Below, one piece after another: positions 40,596-49,690 of a stretch of 64,000 nucleotides of DNA. The notes under the pieces are model-generated. The model did no database searches. It saw nothing but the letters and a program-made list of their open reading frames with translations, and had not been told where the DNA came from. Positions within the stretch are counted from its first letter, which is position 1. The number at the start of each line of letters is the position of its first letter. The position numbers were made by a program, and so were the translations under genes. Where the stretch lies: NCBI RefSeq assembly GCF_013114835.1, contig NZ_JAAVLW010000005.1:310001-374000 (forward strand), read 5' to 3'. This stretch comes from Bradyrhizobium archetypum. GTDB lineage: Bacteria > Pseudomonadota > Alphaproteobacteria > Rhizobiales > Xanthobacteraceae.

Positions 40596-40847
40596 ATGCG
40601 GTTAGGGCAAGCAATCTTCTTCGGTTCGGCGGCCGCCCTTCTCACGCTCGCAGCGCCGACGTTGGCAAGAAACTCTGCCACGAATTCCCATCCGGCGAAG
40701 ACAAGCGAAGCGCCTGCTTCCGCCTCCTGCCATGCCTATCAGCAGCAAGCCGACGGCACCTGGACGCAACGGCCCTGTCTGGAGATGGGCTCCAAGGCGC
40801 CCCAACCGAAATCCGCATCGAAGACCGGCACCGAGGAAACGCGCTGA
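40596..40847 (+). CDS. Small exported protein with Cys pair
   Basis: An 83-residue protein: signal peptide (AIFFGSAAALLTLAAPTLAR) and a short mature part with SCHAYQQQADGTWTQRPCLE, where two Cys could form a disulfide. GAGGAG precedes the ATG. Function unknown. Confidence 0.72.
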   Translation: MRLGQAIFFGSAAALLTLAAPTLARNSATNSHPAKTSEAPASASCHAYQQQADGTWTQRPCLEMGSKAPQPKSASKTGTEETR

Positions 40848-40910
40848 GTGCGCATGGTGACTGTATGCAATGACGCAGCGATACCGGCGACTTGATTGAG
40901 GGGCGTCGGC

Positions 40911-41421
40911 CAACGTCACGAACGCGCGGTGAGATGCGATGGACGCGGATGGCGCGAGAGACGTTGCGCGCGGTAAGCGTACGGCGAAGTCGTGTGGTTC
41001 GGGCACCGCGGTGCTGGCGTTAAGTCCTTTGAGAAGCGAAAGCTGCTCGGGGGCGACGGAGGCAAAAGAGCCGTTCTCCGGGGAGAGCACGAACTAAGCC
41101 GTAAAGCCATTGCAGGGAAGGCCGGGATGCTCCCGCTGTACCTGTATGCTCGTGTGCATTTTCTTGATGCGCAGGCAGCACACGAGACCGCGGGTGCGGC
41201 GTGCACCCAGTCTTCCCTGCGCCCTCTGAATGAGAGGGCGGGCAAAGAAGACGCAAAGCTCGGGCAGTTCATGTCGCGAGATTGCCAACGCATTTCAGTT
41301 GTCATCGTCCGAAGGCGAACGATCCACTATTCCAGAGACGCCAGTGATAGAACCAAGAAGCCGCAGCGTAGTGGATCCCTGCCGGAGCCCGTCATCGGGC
41401 GTGCGTTCGCGCGACCCGTGA
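40911..41421. repeat. Long dispersed Bradyrhizobium-type repeat
   Basis: About 510 bases without a plausible gene. It contains TAAGCCGTAAAGCCATTGCA, GGAAGGCCGGGATGCTCCCG and CCCGTCATCGGGCGTGCGTT, which I recognise as parts of a long repeat scattered through Bradyrhizobium and Rhodopseudomonas genomes. It is often mis-annotated as small proteins; its minus strand gives SEGAGKTGCTPHPRS-like frames. Identification rests on memory, not on a search. It separates the small exported protein from the NAD(P)-binding oxidoreductase. Confidence 0.6.
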
Positions 41422-41462
41422 GCGGGGATGACGACAGAATGTTGCGACGCGACCGCCCGCGC

Positions 41463-42209
41463 TTACGCCGTCTTCGACAACCAGTCATCGAAACGCGTCG
41501 GCATGATCCGCGCGCCCTCGTCCGGCACCAGCGTGCGCAACGCCAGCGCCGCGCCGAAATACGGCACGTCGGCGGCCGCCACGATCTTGCTGGTATCGCC
41601 CCGCTTGCGCAGCCATCGGCCCACGAAGTCTGCAAGCGGCGCCGCTTCGGGACCTGCAACATCGCGTATACCGTTAGCGGGCTCGCCAAGCGTCACATCG
41701 GCCAGCGCTTCCGCGACTTCATCGGCGAGCAACGGCTGCATCAACTGGCTGGACACATGAACCTCTCCGTCCCAGCGCCCGGAATCCGCAATCGCGCCGA
41801 CGAATTCGAAGAACTGGGTGGCGCGCAGGATCGTGTAGGCCAGGCCCGACGCCGCAATCAGCCGTTCCTGCGCCAGTTTGGCGCGGAAATAGCCGCTGCT
41901 CTCGAGCCGGTCGGTACCGACGATCGACAGCGCAATGAGATGGCGTACGCCCGCCCGCTTCGCCGCCGTGACCAGGTTGGCCGTCCCCGTCTCGAAGAAG
42001 TGCAGCACCGCCTTGTCCTCGAACGAGGGCGAATTCGACACGTCGACGACAATGTCGGCGCCCGCAAGCGCCTGTTGCAGGCCCTCTCCGGTCGTGGCGT
42101 TGACGCCCCTGCTCGGCGACGCCTGCAGCACCTCATGACCGCGCGAGACGAGCAACGGTGCCAATTTCGAGCCGATCAGGCCCGTACCGCCAATGATTAC
42201 GATCTTCAT
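41463..42209 (-). CDS. NmrA-like/atypical SDR NAD(P)-binding protein
   Basis: A 248-residue extended-type dehydrogenase-like protein. It starts IVIIGGTGLIGSKLAPLLVS (Rossmann loop GGTGLIG), followed by VNATTGEGLQQALAGADIVV, then VRHLIALSIVGTDRLESSGY, FRAKLAQERLIAASGLAYTI, and ILRATQFFEF. The Y..K pair (GYFRAKLAQE) fits atypical SDRs such as NmrA/HSCARG, which may be redox sensors or quinone reductases. ATG 42209 lies after GAGGAG-like GAGCCGAG. No operon partner. Confidence 0.87.
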   Translation of the reverse strand: MKIVIIGGTGLIGSKLAPLLVSRGHEVLQASPSRGVNATTGEGLQQALAGADIVVDVSNSPSFEDKAVLHFFETGTANLVTAAKRAGVRHLIALSIVGTDRLESSGYFRAKLAQERLIAASGLAYTILRATQFFEFVGAIADSGRWDGEVHVSSQLMQPLLADEVAEALADVTLGEPANGIRDVAGPEAAPLADFVGRWLRKRGDTSKIVAAADVPYFGAALALRTLVPDEGARIMPTRFDDWLSKTA

Positions 42210-42371
42210 TTTCTCGGCTCCTCTGTCCTGACAGCCGCGGCAACCCCTGCACCTCTCACCAGGACGAAATGAGGGCACCGGCGTGACACGCCCAACCGTA
42301 ACCCCGGATTAATTAGCACCACTTATACTGACGGCCCGCACGTCCGCACCAGCGCAATGGCCTGAAATCCT

Positions 42372-44453
42372 ATGAAAATCGGCACCCTTCTCACCGCTGC
42401 TATCGTCTCGCTTTCCGCCGTCGGTGGCGGCCTCGCCGTCTATGTGGCGGCTTCGAAATACCAGACCATGGAGAAGGTCTCGGTCGCGCAGAGCCGGCTG
42501 GAGGTGGTGCGAGCGGTCGGGGACATCCCGCGCTATATGAATCCCGAGCGCGGCTTTGCCACCAACATCATGTTCGGACCTCCCGCCGTGGATCCGAAGC
42601 AGCTCGCTGAACTCGACAAGTATCGCAAGAATACCGATGGGGCGCGTGACAGGATGAACCGGGTCAAGGCGACCCTGCCGGGCGCGATCGAAGACAGTGC
42701 CGCGGTCAGCAGCATCATCGATGCCCTGAATACCCAATTCGCTGCGCTGCGTGCAGCCATTGACAAGGCTCTCACTGGTCCGGCGGAAGCCCGCCGCGAT
42801 GCGGCCAAGAAAATCGTTTCCGACAACTCGGTCTTCAACAAGGCTGTCACGACGCTTCTCGACGAGCAGGTGCGCAAGATCGCGCTGCTCGACGGCACCG
42901 CCTACCGGCAGGCAAGCTATGCCAACATTGCGTGGACGCTACGCGACGTCGGCGGTCTCAACTCCAGCCTGCACAAGAATCTCATCGGCGCCAACCGGCC
43001 GGCAACCGAAGCCGAGAAGATGGATATCAGCCGCTCGCAGGGACGGAACGATCAGATTTTGATGTCCCTGCAGGAATTGCGCGGCAATCCCTCCACGCCG
43101 GCCAATGTGGCCGCGGCGCTCGACAAGATGAACGCGGCGTATGTCGATCGCTTCGGCAAAGAGCTGAAACTCGTCAAGGATGGCGCCATCACCGGCAAAT
43201 ATGAACACGATATGGACACCTACTACGCCGAGACGCAACTTGGTCTTGCGTCCATCATTGCGGTCCGCGACGCCTTCTACGACAACGCCGAGCAGGTCCT
43301 TGGTGAAGCCTATTCCTCCGCACGCTTCAGCTTCCTGGTCGCGCTTGCGGGCCTTCTCGCGGTGATCACCGCCAGTGCCGCGCTGATTGTGATGGTGCGT
43401 CGCCGCGTCTGCAGTCCGATCGTCGACCTCACCGCCACCATGTCGCGGCTGGCCAGCGGCGACGTATCCGGCGAAATTCCCGGCGCCGAGCGCGGCGACG
43501 AGATCGGTGCGATGGCGGCTGCCGTCCGCGTCTTCAAGGACAACATGATCGAGGCGGAACGTCTCGCCGCCGAAAAGGCCGCCGAGAACGACGGCAAGAT
43601 GCGCCGCGCCCAGGTGCTCGACGAACTCACCCGCGCGTTCGAGGCCAAGGTTACCGAACTGGTCGGCGGGCTTTCCGCAGCGTCTGCCGTCATGGAGGAT
43701 ACCGCGCAGTCGATGTCGTCGACCGCAACGCTGACCAATCGTCAGGCGGCGATCGTCGCCGCCGCCTCCGACCAGACCTCCGCCAATGTGCAGACGGTTG
43801 CCAGCGCCACCGAGGAGCTCGCCTCCTCGATCTCCGAGATCGGCCGCCAGGTCGCGCAATCGACCGAAATCGCCGCCCGCGCAGTCGACAACGCGCGGCG
43901 CACCGGCGAGACCGCCCGCTCGCTCGCCGAGGGCGCGCAGAAGATCGGCGACGTCGTGACACTGATCCAGAGCATCGCCGCGCAGACCAACCTGCTGGCG
44001 CTGAACGCGACCATTGAAGCTGCGCGCGCCGGCGATGCCGGCCGCGGCTTTGCCGTTGTCGCCTCAGAAGTCAAATCGCTGGCCGGCCAGACCGCGAAGG
44101 CGACCACCGAAATCTCCGAGCAGATTGCTTCAATTCAGGCGGCGAGCGACCAGACCGTAACGGCGATCCAGAACGTCGCCAACGTGATCGCCGAAATCGA
44201 CCAGATCGGCACCGCCATTGCGGCGGCGATCGAGGAGCAGGGCTCGGCGACCCAGGAAATCTCCCGCAGCGTGCAGGAAGCCGCGCGGGGCACCCAGGAA
44301 GTCAACTCCAACATCACCGGCGTCCAGAAGGCCGCCGACGACACCGGCGCCGCCGCCAATCAGGTGCTCGGCGCGGCCGAGCAATTGTCCTCGCAGTCCA
44401 AGGATCTCGCCGGACAGGTCAATCGATTCCTCTCGGAAGTGCGCGCGGCGTAA
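42372..44453 (+). CDS. Methyl-accepting chemotaxis protein
   Basis: A 693-residue transmembrane chemoreceptor. First membrane helix at residues 7-28 (LLTAAIVSLSAVGGGLAVYV), a long helical periplasmic sensor domain (about 30-315) with no recognised binding motif, second membrane helix (FLVALAGLLAVITASAALIV), a HAMP domain starting RRRVCSPIVDLTATMSRLAS, and a signalling domain whose tip reads AQTNLLALNATIEAARAGDA, followed by GRGFAVVASEVKSLAGQTAK. No C-terminal pentapeptide for the methyltransferase CheR. The ligand is unknown. Confidence 0.93.
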   Translation: MKIGTLLTAAIVSLSAVGGGLAVYVAASKYQTMEKVSVAQSRLEVVRAVGDIPRYMNPERGFATNIMFGPPAVDPKQLAELDKYRKNTDGARDRMNRVKATLPGAIEDSAAVSSIIDALNTQFAALRAAIDKALTGPAEARRDAAKKIVSDNSVFNKAVTTLLDEQVRKIALLDGTAYRQASYANIAWTLRDVGGLNSSLHKNLIGANRPATEAEKMDISRSQGRNDQILMSLQELRGNPSTPANVAAALDKMNAAYVDRFGKELKLVKDGAITGKYEHDMDTYYAETQLGLASIIAVRDAFYDNAEQVLGEAYSSARFSFLVALAGLLAVITASAALIVMVRRRVCSPIVDLTATMSRLASGDVSGEIPGAERGDEIGAMAAAVRVFKDNMIEAERLAAEKAAENDGKMRRAQVLDELTRAFEAKVTELVGGLSAASAVMEDTAQSMSSTATLTNRQAAIVAAASDQTSANVQTVASATEELASSISEIGRQVAQSTEIAARAVDNARRTGETARSLAEGAQKIGDVVTLIQSIAAQTNLLALNATIEAARAGDAGRGFAVVASEVKSLAGQTAKATTEISEQIASIQAASDQTVTAIQNVANVIAEIDQIGTAIAAAIEEQGSATQEISRSVQEAARGTQEVNSNITGVQKAADDTGAAANQVLGAAEQLSSQSKDLAGQVNRFLSEVRAA

Positions 44454-44608
44454 ATTCGCTTGTCAGTCGGCAAAGCCGACATGGCGGACGAAATCGCGGT
44501 TGGCTCCGGCGCGATGCGCAGCGTCATCTCGCGCCTCGCCGCATCCGCTGCCGCAAATCGACCAGAAATTGTGTCTAGCCACTGCGCCTCGCACGTGGGG
44601 GCAAGCCT

Positions 44609-45583
44609 TTGAACAAGAAGCTGAAATATGCGGCGGCGGCGATCGCCGTCTTTGGCGCAGCCATCTACCTCAACAACACCAATCATCTTGCCGCCCATCA
44701 GCAGGGCAAGCCCGTCCTGCTCGCGCATCGCGGCATTGCTCAGCGCTTCGACGAGCGCGAGCTGAAGAACGACACCTGCACGGCGGCGCGAATGCTGCCG
44801 TCAAGCCATCACTATCTGGAGAACACGATCGAATCGATGCGAGCCAGCCTTGCGGCCGGCGCCGATGTCGTCGAGCTCGACGTTCACCCGACGACCGACG
44901 GCGAATTCGCGGTGTTTCACGACTGGACGCTGGATTGCCGAACCGACGGGCGCGGCCTCACGCGCGAACACTCCATGGCCTATTTGAAGAAGCTCGATAT
45001 CGGCTATGGCTATACAGCCGATGGTGGCAAGACCTTTCCGTTTCGCGGCAAGGGCATCGGCCTGATGCCGACGCTCACTGAGGTGCTGGCGACCTTTCCG
45101 CGAGGGCGGCTCCTGATCAATGTCAAGAGCCGCGACCCGTCCGAGGGGGAGAAGCTGGCGGCCGTGCTGGACAAGCTCCCCGCCGAACGCCGGGCGCAGA
45201 TCATGGTCTATGGCGGCGAGGAGCCGGTCGAGATCGTGCGTCAGCGCCTTCCCGATATCCGAACGATCTCGCGCGCCACGATCAAGCGCTGCCTGCTCGG
45301 CTACATCGGCTACGGCTGGAGCGGCGTGGTGCCGAAAGCCTGCCATAACGCGATGGTGATGGTACCGATCAATGTCGCGCCTTGGATGTGGGGTTGGCCG
45401 GACCGCTTCCTCAACCGCATGAAGGCGGCCAACAGCGAAGTTTTCGTGCTCGGCCCCTATCGCGGCGGCGAATTCTCGACCGGGATCGATACGCCGGAGC
45501 AGTTCGCGCGGCTGCCAGCAAACTATTCGGGAGGAATCTGGACCAACGAGATCGAGGCCATCGCGCCGCTCGTGGGCAAATAG
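44609..45583 (+). CDS. Glycerophosphodiester phosphodiesterase
   Basis: A 324-residue GDPD-family TIM barrel with an N-terminal membrane or signal segment (YAAAAIAVFGAAIYLNN), so probably periplasmic. Catalytic features are LLAHRGIAQRF (first His and Arg), ENTIESMRASLAAGADVVEL (Glu-Asn), then DVHPTTDGEFAVFHDWTLD (metal Asp and second His), TDGRG, and LINVKSRD with the conserved Lys. It hydrolyses glycerophosphodiesters to glycerol 3-phosphate. Starts at TTG 44609. No ugp or glp transporter genes are adjacent. Confidence 0.9.
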   Translation: MNKKLKYAAAAIAVFGAAIYLNNTNHLAAHQQGKPVLLAHRGIAQRFDERELKNDTCTAARMLPSSHHYLENTIESMRASLAAGADVVELDVHPTTDGEFAVFHDWTLDCRTDGRGLTREHSMAYLKKLDIGYGYTADGGKTFPFRGKGIGLMPTLTEVLATFPRGRLLINVKSRDPSEGEKLAAVLDKLPAERRAQIMVYGGEEPVEIVRQRLPDIRTISRATIKRCLLGYIGYGWSGVVPKACHNAMVMVPINVAPWMWGWPDRFLNRMKAANSEVFVLGPYRGGEFSTGIDTPEQFARLPANYSGGIWTNEIEAIAPLVGK

Positions 45584-45684
45584 CGCTCGTGGATTTGCGG
45601 GATCCGAGAACCCGACTCGCTGCGAAGCGGAACATCCCTCGCTTGCTGTCGTTTTAGCCGGCGTTAGCGGAAGGGAATGCACCC

Positions 45685-46052
45685 ATGACGTGGAAAGGCA
45701 AATGGCGAAATCAATACGGCTCCATCGTCGACATTACCGACGACGCCAATCGCAGGATCAGCGGCACCTTCAAAACTGCGCTGAGAGACAGCGGGTTCTA
45801 CGGACAGGAAATTCCCATCGTCGGTATTCATCAGGGCGATTGCATCAGTTTTGTCGCCGGTGGTGAAACTGCGGCCGGAGATGCCGCGGTCTCTACACCG
45901 GCCTGCTGCGCGACGGAAAAATGGAAACGATGTGGTTCGTCGTCGTTGACAGCGAGATCCGGGCGCCGACAGAAGGTGCATCCGGCAAGAAGGAAAAACT
46001 GAACTGGTGGCGTTCAATCAGCACCAACGCCGATACGTTCGAGCGCGTGTGA
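45685..46052 (+). pseudogene. Avidin/streptavidin-family protein, frameshifted
   Basis: Two frames join into one 122-residue avidin-like barrel. Part one reads MTWKGKWRNQYGSIVDITDD, then RRISGTFKTALRDSGF, GIHQGDCISFVAGGE. Part two reads YTGLLRDGKMETMWFVVVDS and ends LNWWRSISTNADTFERV. One missing base between 45893 and 45894 explains the break. Compared with streptavidin, the Asn and Ser of NQ.GS, the Ser/Thr before the sixth strand, Trp108 and Asp128 (TNADTF) are kept, while Tyr43 is Phe and Trp79/Trp92 are replaced. There is no signal peptide, unlike secreted bradavidin. The frameshift may be a real lesion or an assembly error. ATG 45685 follows GGAAGGG. Confidence 0.8.
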
Positions 46053-46065
46053 CAAGCCTTCCATC

Positions 46066-47688
46066 TCAGCTCCGCAAGCCCGGCGCTTCCTGCCCGGTGC
46101 GCGCGACATATTCGGTGTAACCGCCGCCAAATTGGTGGATGCCCTCCGGCGTCAGCTCGAGCACGCGGTTGGAGAGCGCCGCGAGGAAATGCCGGTCGTG
46201 GGACACGAACAGCATGGTACCCTCGAACTCGGACAGCGCCTTGATCAGCATTTCCTTGGTCGCGAGGTCCAGGTGGTTGGTCGGCTCGTCCAGCACCAGG
46301 AAATTCGGCGGATCGTAGAGCATTTTTGCCATCACCAGCCGCGCCTTCTCGCCGCCCGAGAGCACGCGGCACTTCTTCTCGACGTCGTCGCCGGAGAAAC
46401 CAAAGCAGCCCGCGAGGGCGCGGAGCGAACCTTGTCCCGCCTGCGGAAAGGAATCTTCCAGCCATTCGAACACCGTGCGTTCACCGTCGAGCAGGTCCAT
46501 GGCGTGCTGGGCGAAGTAGCCCATCTTGACGCTGCCGCCGATCGCCACCGTGCCATCGTCGGGTTCGGCCGAGCCCGCCACCAGCTTCAGCAGCGTCGAC
46601 TTGCCGGCGCCGTTGACGCCCATCACGCACCACCGCTCCCTGCGGCGGATCATGAAATCGAGGCCCTGATAGATGGTGCGGCTGCCATAGCCCTTGTGGA
46701 CGTTCTTCAGGCTGACGACATCCTCGCCCGAGCGCGGCGCCGGCAGGAATTCGAACGCCACCGTCTGCCGTCGCTTCGGCGGCTCGACGCGCTCGATCTT
46801 GTCGAGCTTTTTCACCCGGCTCTGCACCTGCGCCGCATGCGAAGCGCGCGCCTTGAAGCGCTCGATGAACTTGATCTCCTTCGCCAGCATCGCCTGTTGG
46901 CGCTCGAACTGGGCCTGCTGCTGCTTTTCGTTCAGCGCGCGCTGCTGCTCGTAGAACTCGTAATTGCCGGAATATGTCGTGAGCGTACCGCCGTCGATCT
47001 CGACGACCTTGTTGATGATACGGTTGATGAACTCGCGGTCATGCGAGGTCATCAACAGCGCGCCCTCATACCCCTTCAGGAACTGCTCGAGCCAGATCAA
47101 GCTCTCGAGGTCCAGATGGTTGCTCGGCTCGTCCAGCAGCATCACGTCAGGCCGCATCAGGAGGATGCGCGCCAGCGCGACCCGCATCTTCCAGCCCCCG
47201 GAAAGCGCGCCGACGTCACCCTCCATCATCTCCTGGCTGAAGCCTAAGCCCGACAACGCCTCGCGGGCCCTGCCGTCAAGCGCATAGCCGTCGAGCTCCT
47301 CGAAGCGGTGCTGCACCTCGCCGTAGCGCGCGATGATATCTTCCATCTCGTCGGCGGAATCAGGATCGGCCATCGCGGCCTCGAGGTCCCTCAGCTCGTT
47401 CGCCACGACGCTGACCGGCCCTGCACCATCCATCACCTCGGCCACCGCGCTGCGGCCCGACATCTCGCCGACGTCCTGGCTGAAATAGCCGATAGTAATG
47501 CTCCGGTCGAGCGAGACCTGACCCTCATCGGGTAGCTCCTGACCGGAAATCATCCGGAAAAGCGTGGTCTTGCCGGCCCCGTTCGGGCCGACCAGGCCGA
47601 TCTTTTCGCCCTTCTGCAGGGCTGCGGAGGCTTCGATGAACAGGATCTGGTGGCCGACTTGCTTGCTGACGTTATCGAGACGGATCAT
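46066..47688 (-). CDS. ABC-F family ATPase (YbiT/EttA-like)
   Basis: A 540-residue soluble protein with two ABC nucleotide-binding domains and no membrane helices. Domain 1: Walker A GPNGAGKTTLF, signature LSGGWKMRVALA, Walker B VMLLDEPSNHLD. Then the ABC-F linker rich in Gln/Glu/Arg (FYEQQRALNEKQQQAQFERQ). Domain 2: GVNGAGKSTLLK, LSGGEKARLVMA, FLVLDEPTNHLD. ABC-F proteins act at the ribosome E-site, tuning translation or protecting against antibiotics; the length best matches YbiT. Starts at ATG 47688. It converges on the frameshifted avidin gene with 13 bases between them. Confidence 0.93.
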   Translation of the reverse strand: MIRLDNVSKQVGHQILFIEASAALQKGEKIGLVGPNGAGKTTLFRMISGQELPDEGQVSLDRSITIGYFSQDVGEMSGRSAVAEVMDGAGPVSVVANELRDLEAAMADPDSADEMEDIIARYGEVQHRFEELDGYALDGRAREALSGLGFSQEMMEGDVGALSGGWKMRVALARILLMRPDVMLLDEPSNHLDLESLIWLEQFLKGYEGALLMTSHDREFINRIINKVVEIDGGTLTTYSGNYEFYEQQRALNEKQQQAQFERQQAMLAKEIKFIERFKARASHAAQVQSRVKKLDKIERVEPPKRRQTVAFEFLPAPRSGEDVVSLKNVHKGYGSRTIYQGLDFMIRRRERWCVMGVNGAGKSTLLKLVAGSAEPDDGTVAIGGSVKMGYFAQHAMDLLDGERTVFEWLEDSFPQAGQGSLRALAGCFGFSGDDVEKKCRVLSGGEKARLVMAKMLYDPPNFLVLDEPTNHLDLATKEMLIKALSEFEGTMLFVSHDRHFLAALSNRVLELTPEGIHQFGGGYTEYVARTGQEAPGLRS

Positions 47689-47954
47689 TGGGCCCTGAAA
47701 GGAAGAAATCGCTGTGGCCGCTGCTTAAGACATCCTGCGTGCTTGTGGAAGCGGTTCCTAAATGCCGCGACCGCAATAAGCGGTGCGACCTAACGATGTT
47801 TTGAACCTCATCTGCAACTGCACTTCAAGAGACATATCCGCGTGGGCCGAATGAACTCACGTGTTGGCGCCTAAAACCTTCACAGCGCTTGCGAACCGAT
47901 CTGTACCGGCATCGTTAGCCCATCATCTCCAATCGAAACCTTGGGAGAGTTCCC

Positions 47955-48404
47955 ATGAGTGCAACAGGTCTCGAAGTATTCGACAGAACGCTCCAGATCA
48001 CCAACACGTGGTTGGACGAAGTCATGGCGACGCTGCCGCGCGATCGCAAACTGGCATGGCATATTCTGGGTTCAGTATTGCGAACCATCCGCGACCGGGT
48101 TCCGGTCAATCTGGCCGCGCATCTGGGTGCGCAGCTTCCGCTACTGGTGCGCGGCACCTATTACGACCAATGGCGGCCGAGTGAAACACCGAAGGCATGG
48201 CGATCGGCAGATGAATTTCTTGCCATTATCTCGACAGAGCTTAGTTCGCAGAAGCCGGTCGACTCCAAGGATGCAGCGCAAGCGGTGTTCCGCGTGCTGA
48301 ACCATCATGTCGATCCCAACCAGGTCGAGAAGATGCGCCACGCGCTTCCGGAAGAGGTTCAGGCGTTGTGGCCCCGCGACAACCGGGTTTCATCGGCGGC
48401 CTGA
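47955..48404 (+). CDS. DUF2267 domain-containing protein
   Basis: A 149-residue helical protein of the DUF2267 family: FDRTLQITNTWLDEVMATLP, AWHILGSVLRTIRDRVPVN, AAHLGAQLPLLVRGTYYDQW, and ESIDDAAQAVFRVLN-type ending (DAAQAVFRVLNHHVDPNQVE). Function unknown, but it often lies with stress-response genes in rhizobia. TGGGAGAG precedes the ATG. It appears to be the first gene of an operon with four very hydrophilic small proteins. Confidence 0.88.
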   Translation: MSATGLEVFDRTLQITNTWLDEVMATLPRDRKLAWHILGSVLRTIRDRVPVNLAAHLGAQLPLLVRGTYYDQWRPSETPKAWRSADEFLAIISTELSSQKPVDSKDAAQAVFRVLNHHVDPNQVEKMRHALPEEVQALWPRDNRVSSAA

Positions 48405-48501
48405 TGCGGCATCTGATCGCGGTTCCGCAAATCGATAAGAACCCTGCTATTTGCCGGGCGTTGTCTTTCAGCACCAAGGCAACCAACAACTGGAGCCAGC
48501 A

Positions 48502-48684
48502 ATGACCAAACCTCCGCCCGTGCCGCAAGACAATCAGAGCCATAAGGGTACCGGCGATCCCAAATCCGGCAACGCCCATGAAGTTCGGAAGGGCCGCAGC
48601 CGCGTTGAAAATCCCCGTGAGCAGGGCCAGCAGGGCAACACCGCGCAAAACACGACTCATCAGGGCTATCAACAGGATCGCTAG
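48502..48684 (+). CDS. Very hydrophilic small protein, 60 aa
   Basis: A disordered protein without hydrophobic segments (PPPVPQDNQSHKGTGDPKSG, then GRSRVENPREQGQQGNTAQN). Rich in Gly, Gln, Asn, Lys and Pro like hydrophilins or plant LEA proteins. Start ATG 48502, seven bases after GGAG. No family recognised. Confidence 0.68.
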   Translation: MTKPPPVPQDNQSHKGTGDPKSGNAHEVRKGRSRVENPREQGQQGNTAQNTTHQGYQQDR

Positions 48685-48699
48685 TCAGGAGTACGCACC

Positions 48700-48924
48700 A
48701 TGTCGACTTCGACCAAAACGCCCGCGAGCGTTCGCCAGGGCGGCCCTGGTGCTTCCCACGAGAACGCCAAGGCGCCGCTTCACGTCAAAAAGCCGCCTGC
48801 CGATGATCCGCAGCGCCGGCACAGCAAAGTATCCGGCGGTGGCGGCGAGCATGACAGCCACCATACTCACCAGCCGGAACGAAAGGGCGGTGGCACCCAT
48901 CCCGCATCGAAGGAGGCCTCATGA
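48700..48924 (+). CDS. Very hydrophilic small protein, 74 aa
   Basis: Disordered, with no Cys, Trp or Tyr (STSTKTPASVRQGGPGASHE, then KAPLHVKKPPADDPQRRHSK and a Gly/His-rich part GGGGEHDSHHTHQPERKGGG). Histidine clusters could bind metal. AGGAG precedes the ATG; the stop overlaps the next start (ATGA), so translation is coupled. Confidence 0.7.
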   Translation: MSTSTKTPASVRQGGPGASHENAKAPLHVKKPPADDPQRRHSKVSGGGGEHDSHHTHQPERKGGGTHPASKEAS

Positions 48925-49427
48925 GCACCAAGCATGTGAAACTGAACCGGCCGACTAACGTCGATCTTGTTCGCAATCCGCTGATCGGCGGCTCGAAGGG
49001 AACATCCATCGCCCAGGTGACGTCCGACGAGCTCGACGAATTCGGCGGCGCCAACACCTTCGAGGGCGACATCGAGAATGACACCAATCCGCAGGGCGGC
49101 ATCGATAAGGCAGAAGTCCGAGACAGGCGCCGCGGACCCCCGCAAAACGATCGGGACAGCGGCCCACGGAGGATGCCGCTGCAGGGGAAGAAGACGCACG
49201 AGCAGCAATTGCGCATGCTGGAAAGAAAGCCTGATGTCCCCGACGCGAGACAGATGGAGGAGGAAATCACGCGCACGCAACACGCTGGCGGCACCAAAAC
49301 CGTCAAGCGCGAAGCGCGGCAATCGGAATTTCCGGTAAGCCGCGGCGGCCTCAACCAGGAAAGCCAGCACAACAAGCACAACAATCCGGGGCAGTCAGGC
49401 CACAAGCCCCAAAAGCCACAGGGATAG
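48921..49427 (+). CDS. Very hydrophilic protein, 168 aa
   Basis: Almost entirely charged or polar, with a short ordered-looking N-terminal part (NVDLVRNPLIGGSKGTSIAQ and SDELDEFGGANTFEGDIEND) and a basic, glutamine-rich rest ending NKHNNPGQSGHKPQKPQG. AGGAGG lies four bases before the ATG. It overlaps the previous stop and precedes the next gene by four bases. No family recognised; operon context suggests a desiccation- or osmotic-stress role. Confidence 0.72.
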   Translation: MSTKHVKLNRPTNVDLVRNPLIGGSKGTSIAQVTSDELDEFGGANTFEGDIENDTNPQGGIDKAEVRDRRRGPPQNDRDSGPRRMPLQGKKTHEQQLRMLERKPDVPDARQMEEEITRTQHAGGTKTVKREARQSEFPVSRGGLNQESQHNKHNNPGQSGHKPQKPQG

Positions 49428-49431
49428 TATC

Positions 49432-49656
49432 ATGACACGCGGAGCACACGGAGACGGCAAGCATCTGGGACCCGGCGCGAAAGGTAAAGGCGCCGGGACT
49501 GGTGCCATGACCGACGTACAGGACGATCTCATCGGCGAAAACATGGTGCTCTCGAACCGCGACAAGACCGAGCATTCGCGCGACCGCGGTCAAGACAGCA
49601 AATGGACCCAAACCGAACAACTGAAGGACCACGCGGCCAACAAGGGCCGCGGATAG
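49432..49656 (+). CDS. Very hydrophilic small protein, 74 aa
   Basis: Disordered, Gly/Lys/Asp/His-rich (TRGAHGDGKHLGPGAKGKGA, then DVQDDLIGENMVLSNRDKTE, HSRDRGQDSKWTQTEQLKDH). Last gene of the hydrophilic-protein operon. It converges on the LuxR-type regulator gene with 34 bases between the stops. No family recognised. Confidence 0.7.
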   Translation: MTRGAHGDGKHLGPGAKGKGAGTGAMTDVQDDLIGENMVLSNRDKTEHSRDRGQDSKWTQTEQLKDHAANKGRG

Positions 49657-49690
49657 GGAGCGAAAGGCGCGTCGACGCGCGCTCCGACAG

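Noticed and set aside
40992..42272. 426-residue plus-strand frame
   Set aside because: Covers a dispersed non-coding repeat and the antisense of the NmrA-like gene; no coherent protein pattern.
46132..47247. 371-residue frame antisense to the ABC-F gene
   Set aside because: Opposite both nucleotide-binding domains of a certain gene; no domain of its own.
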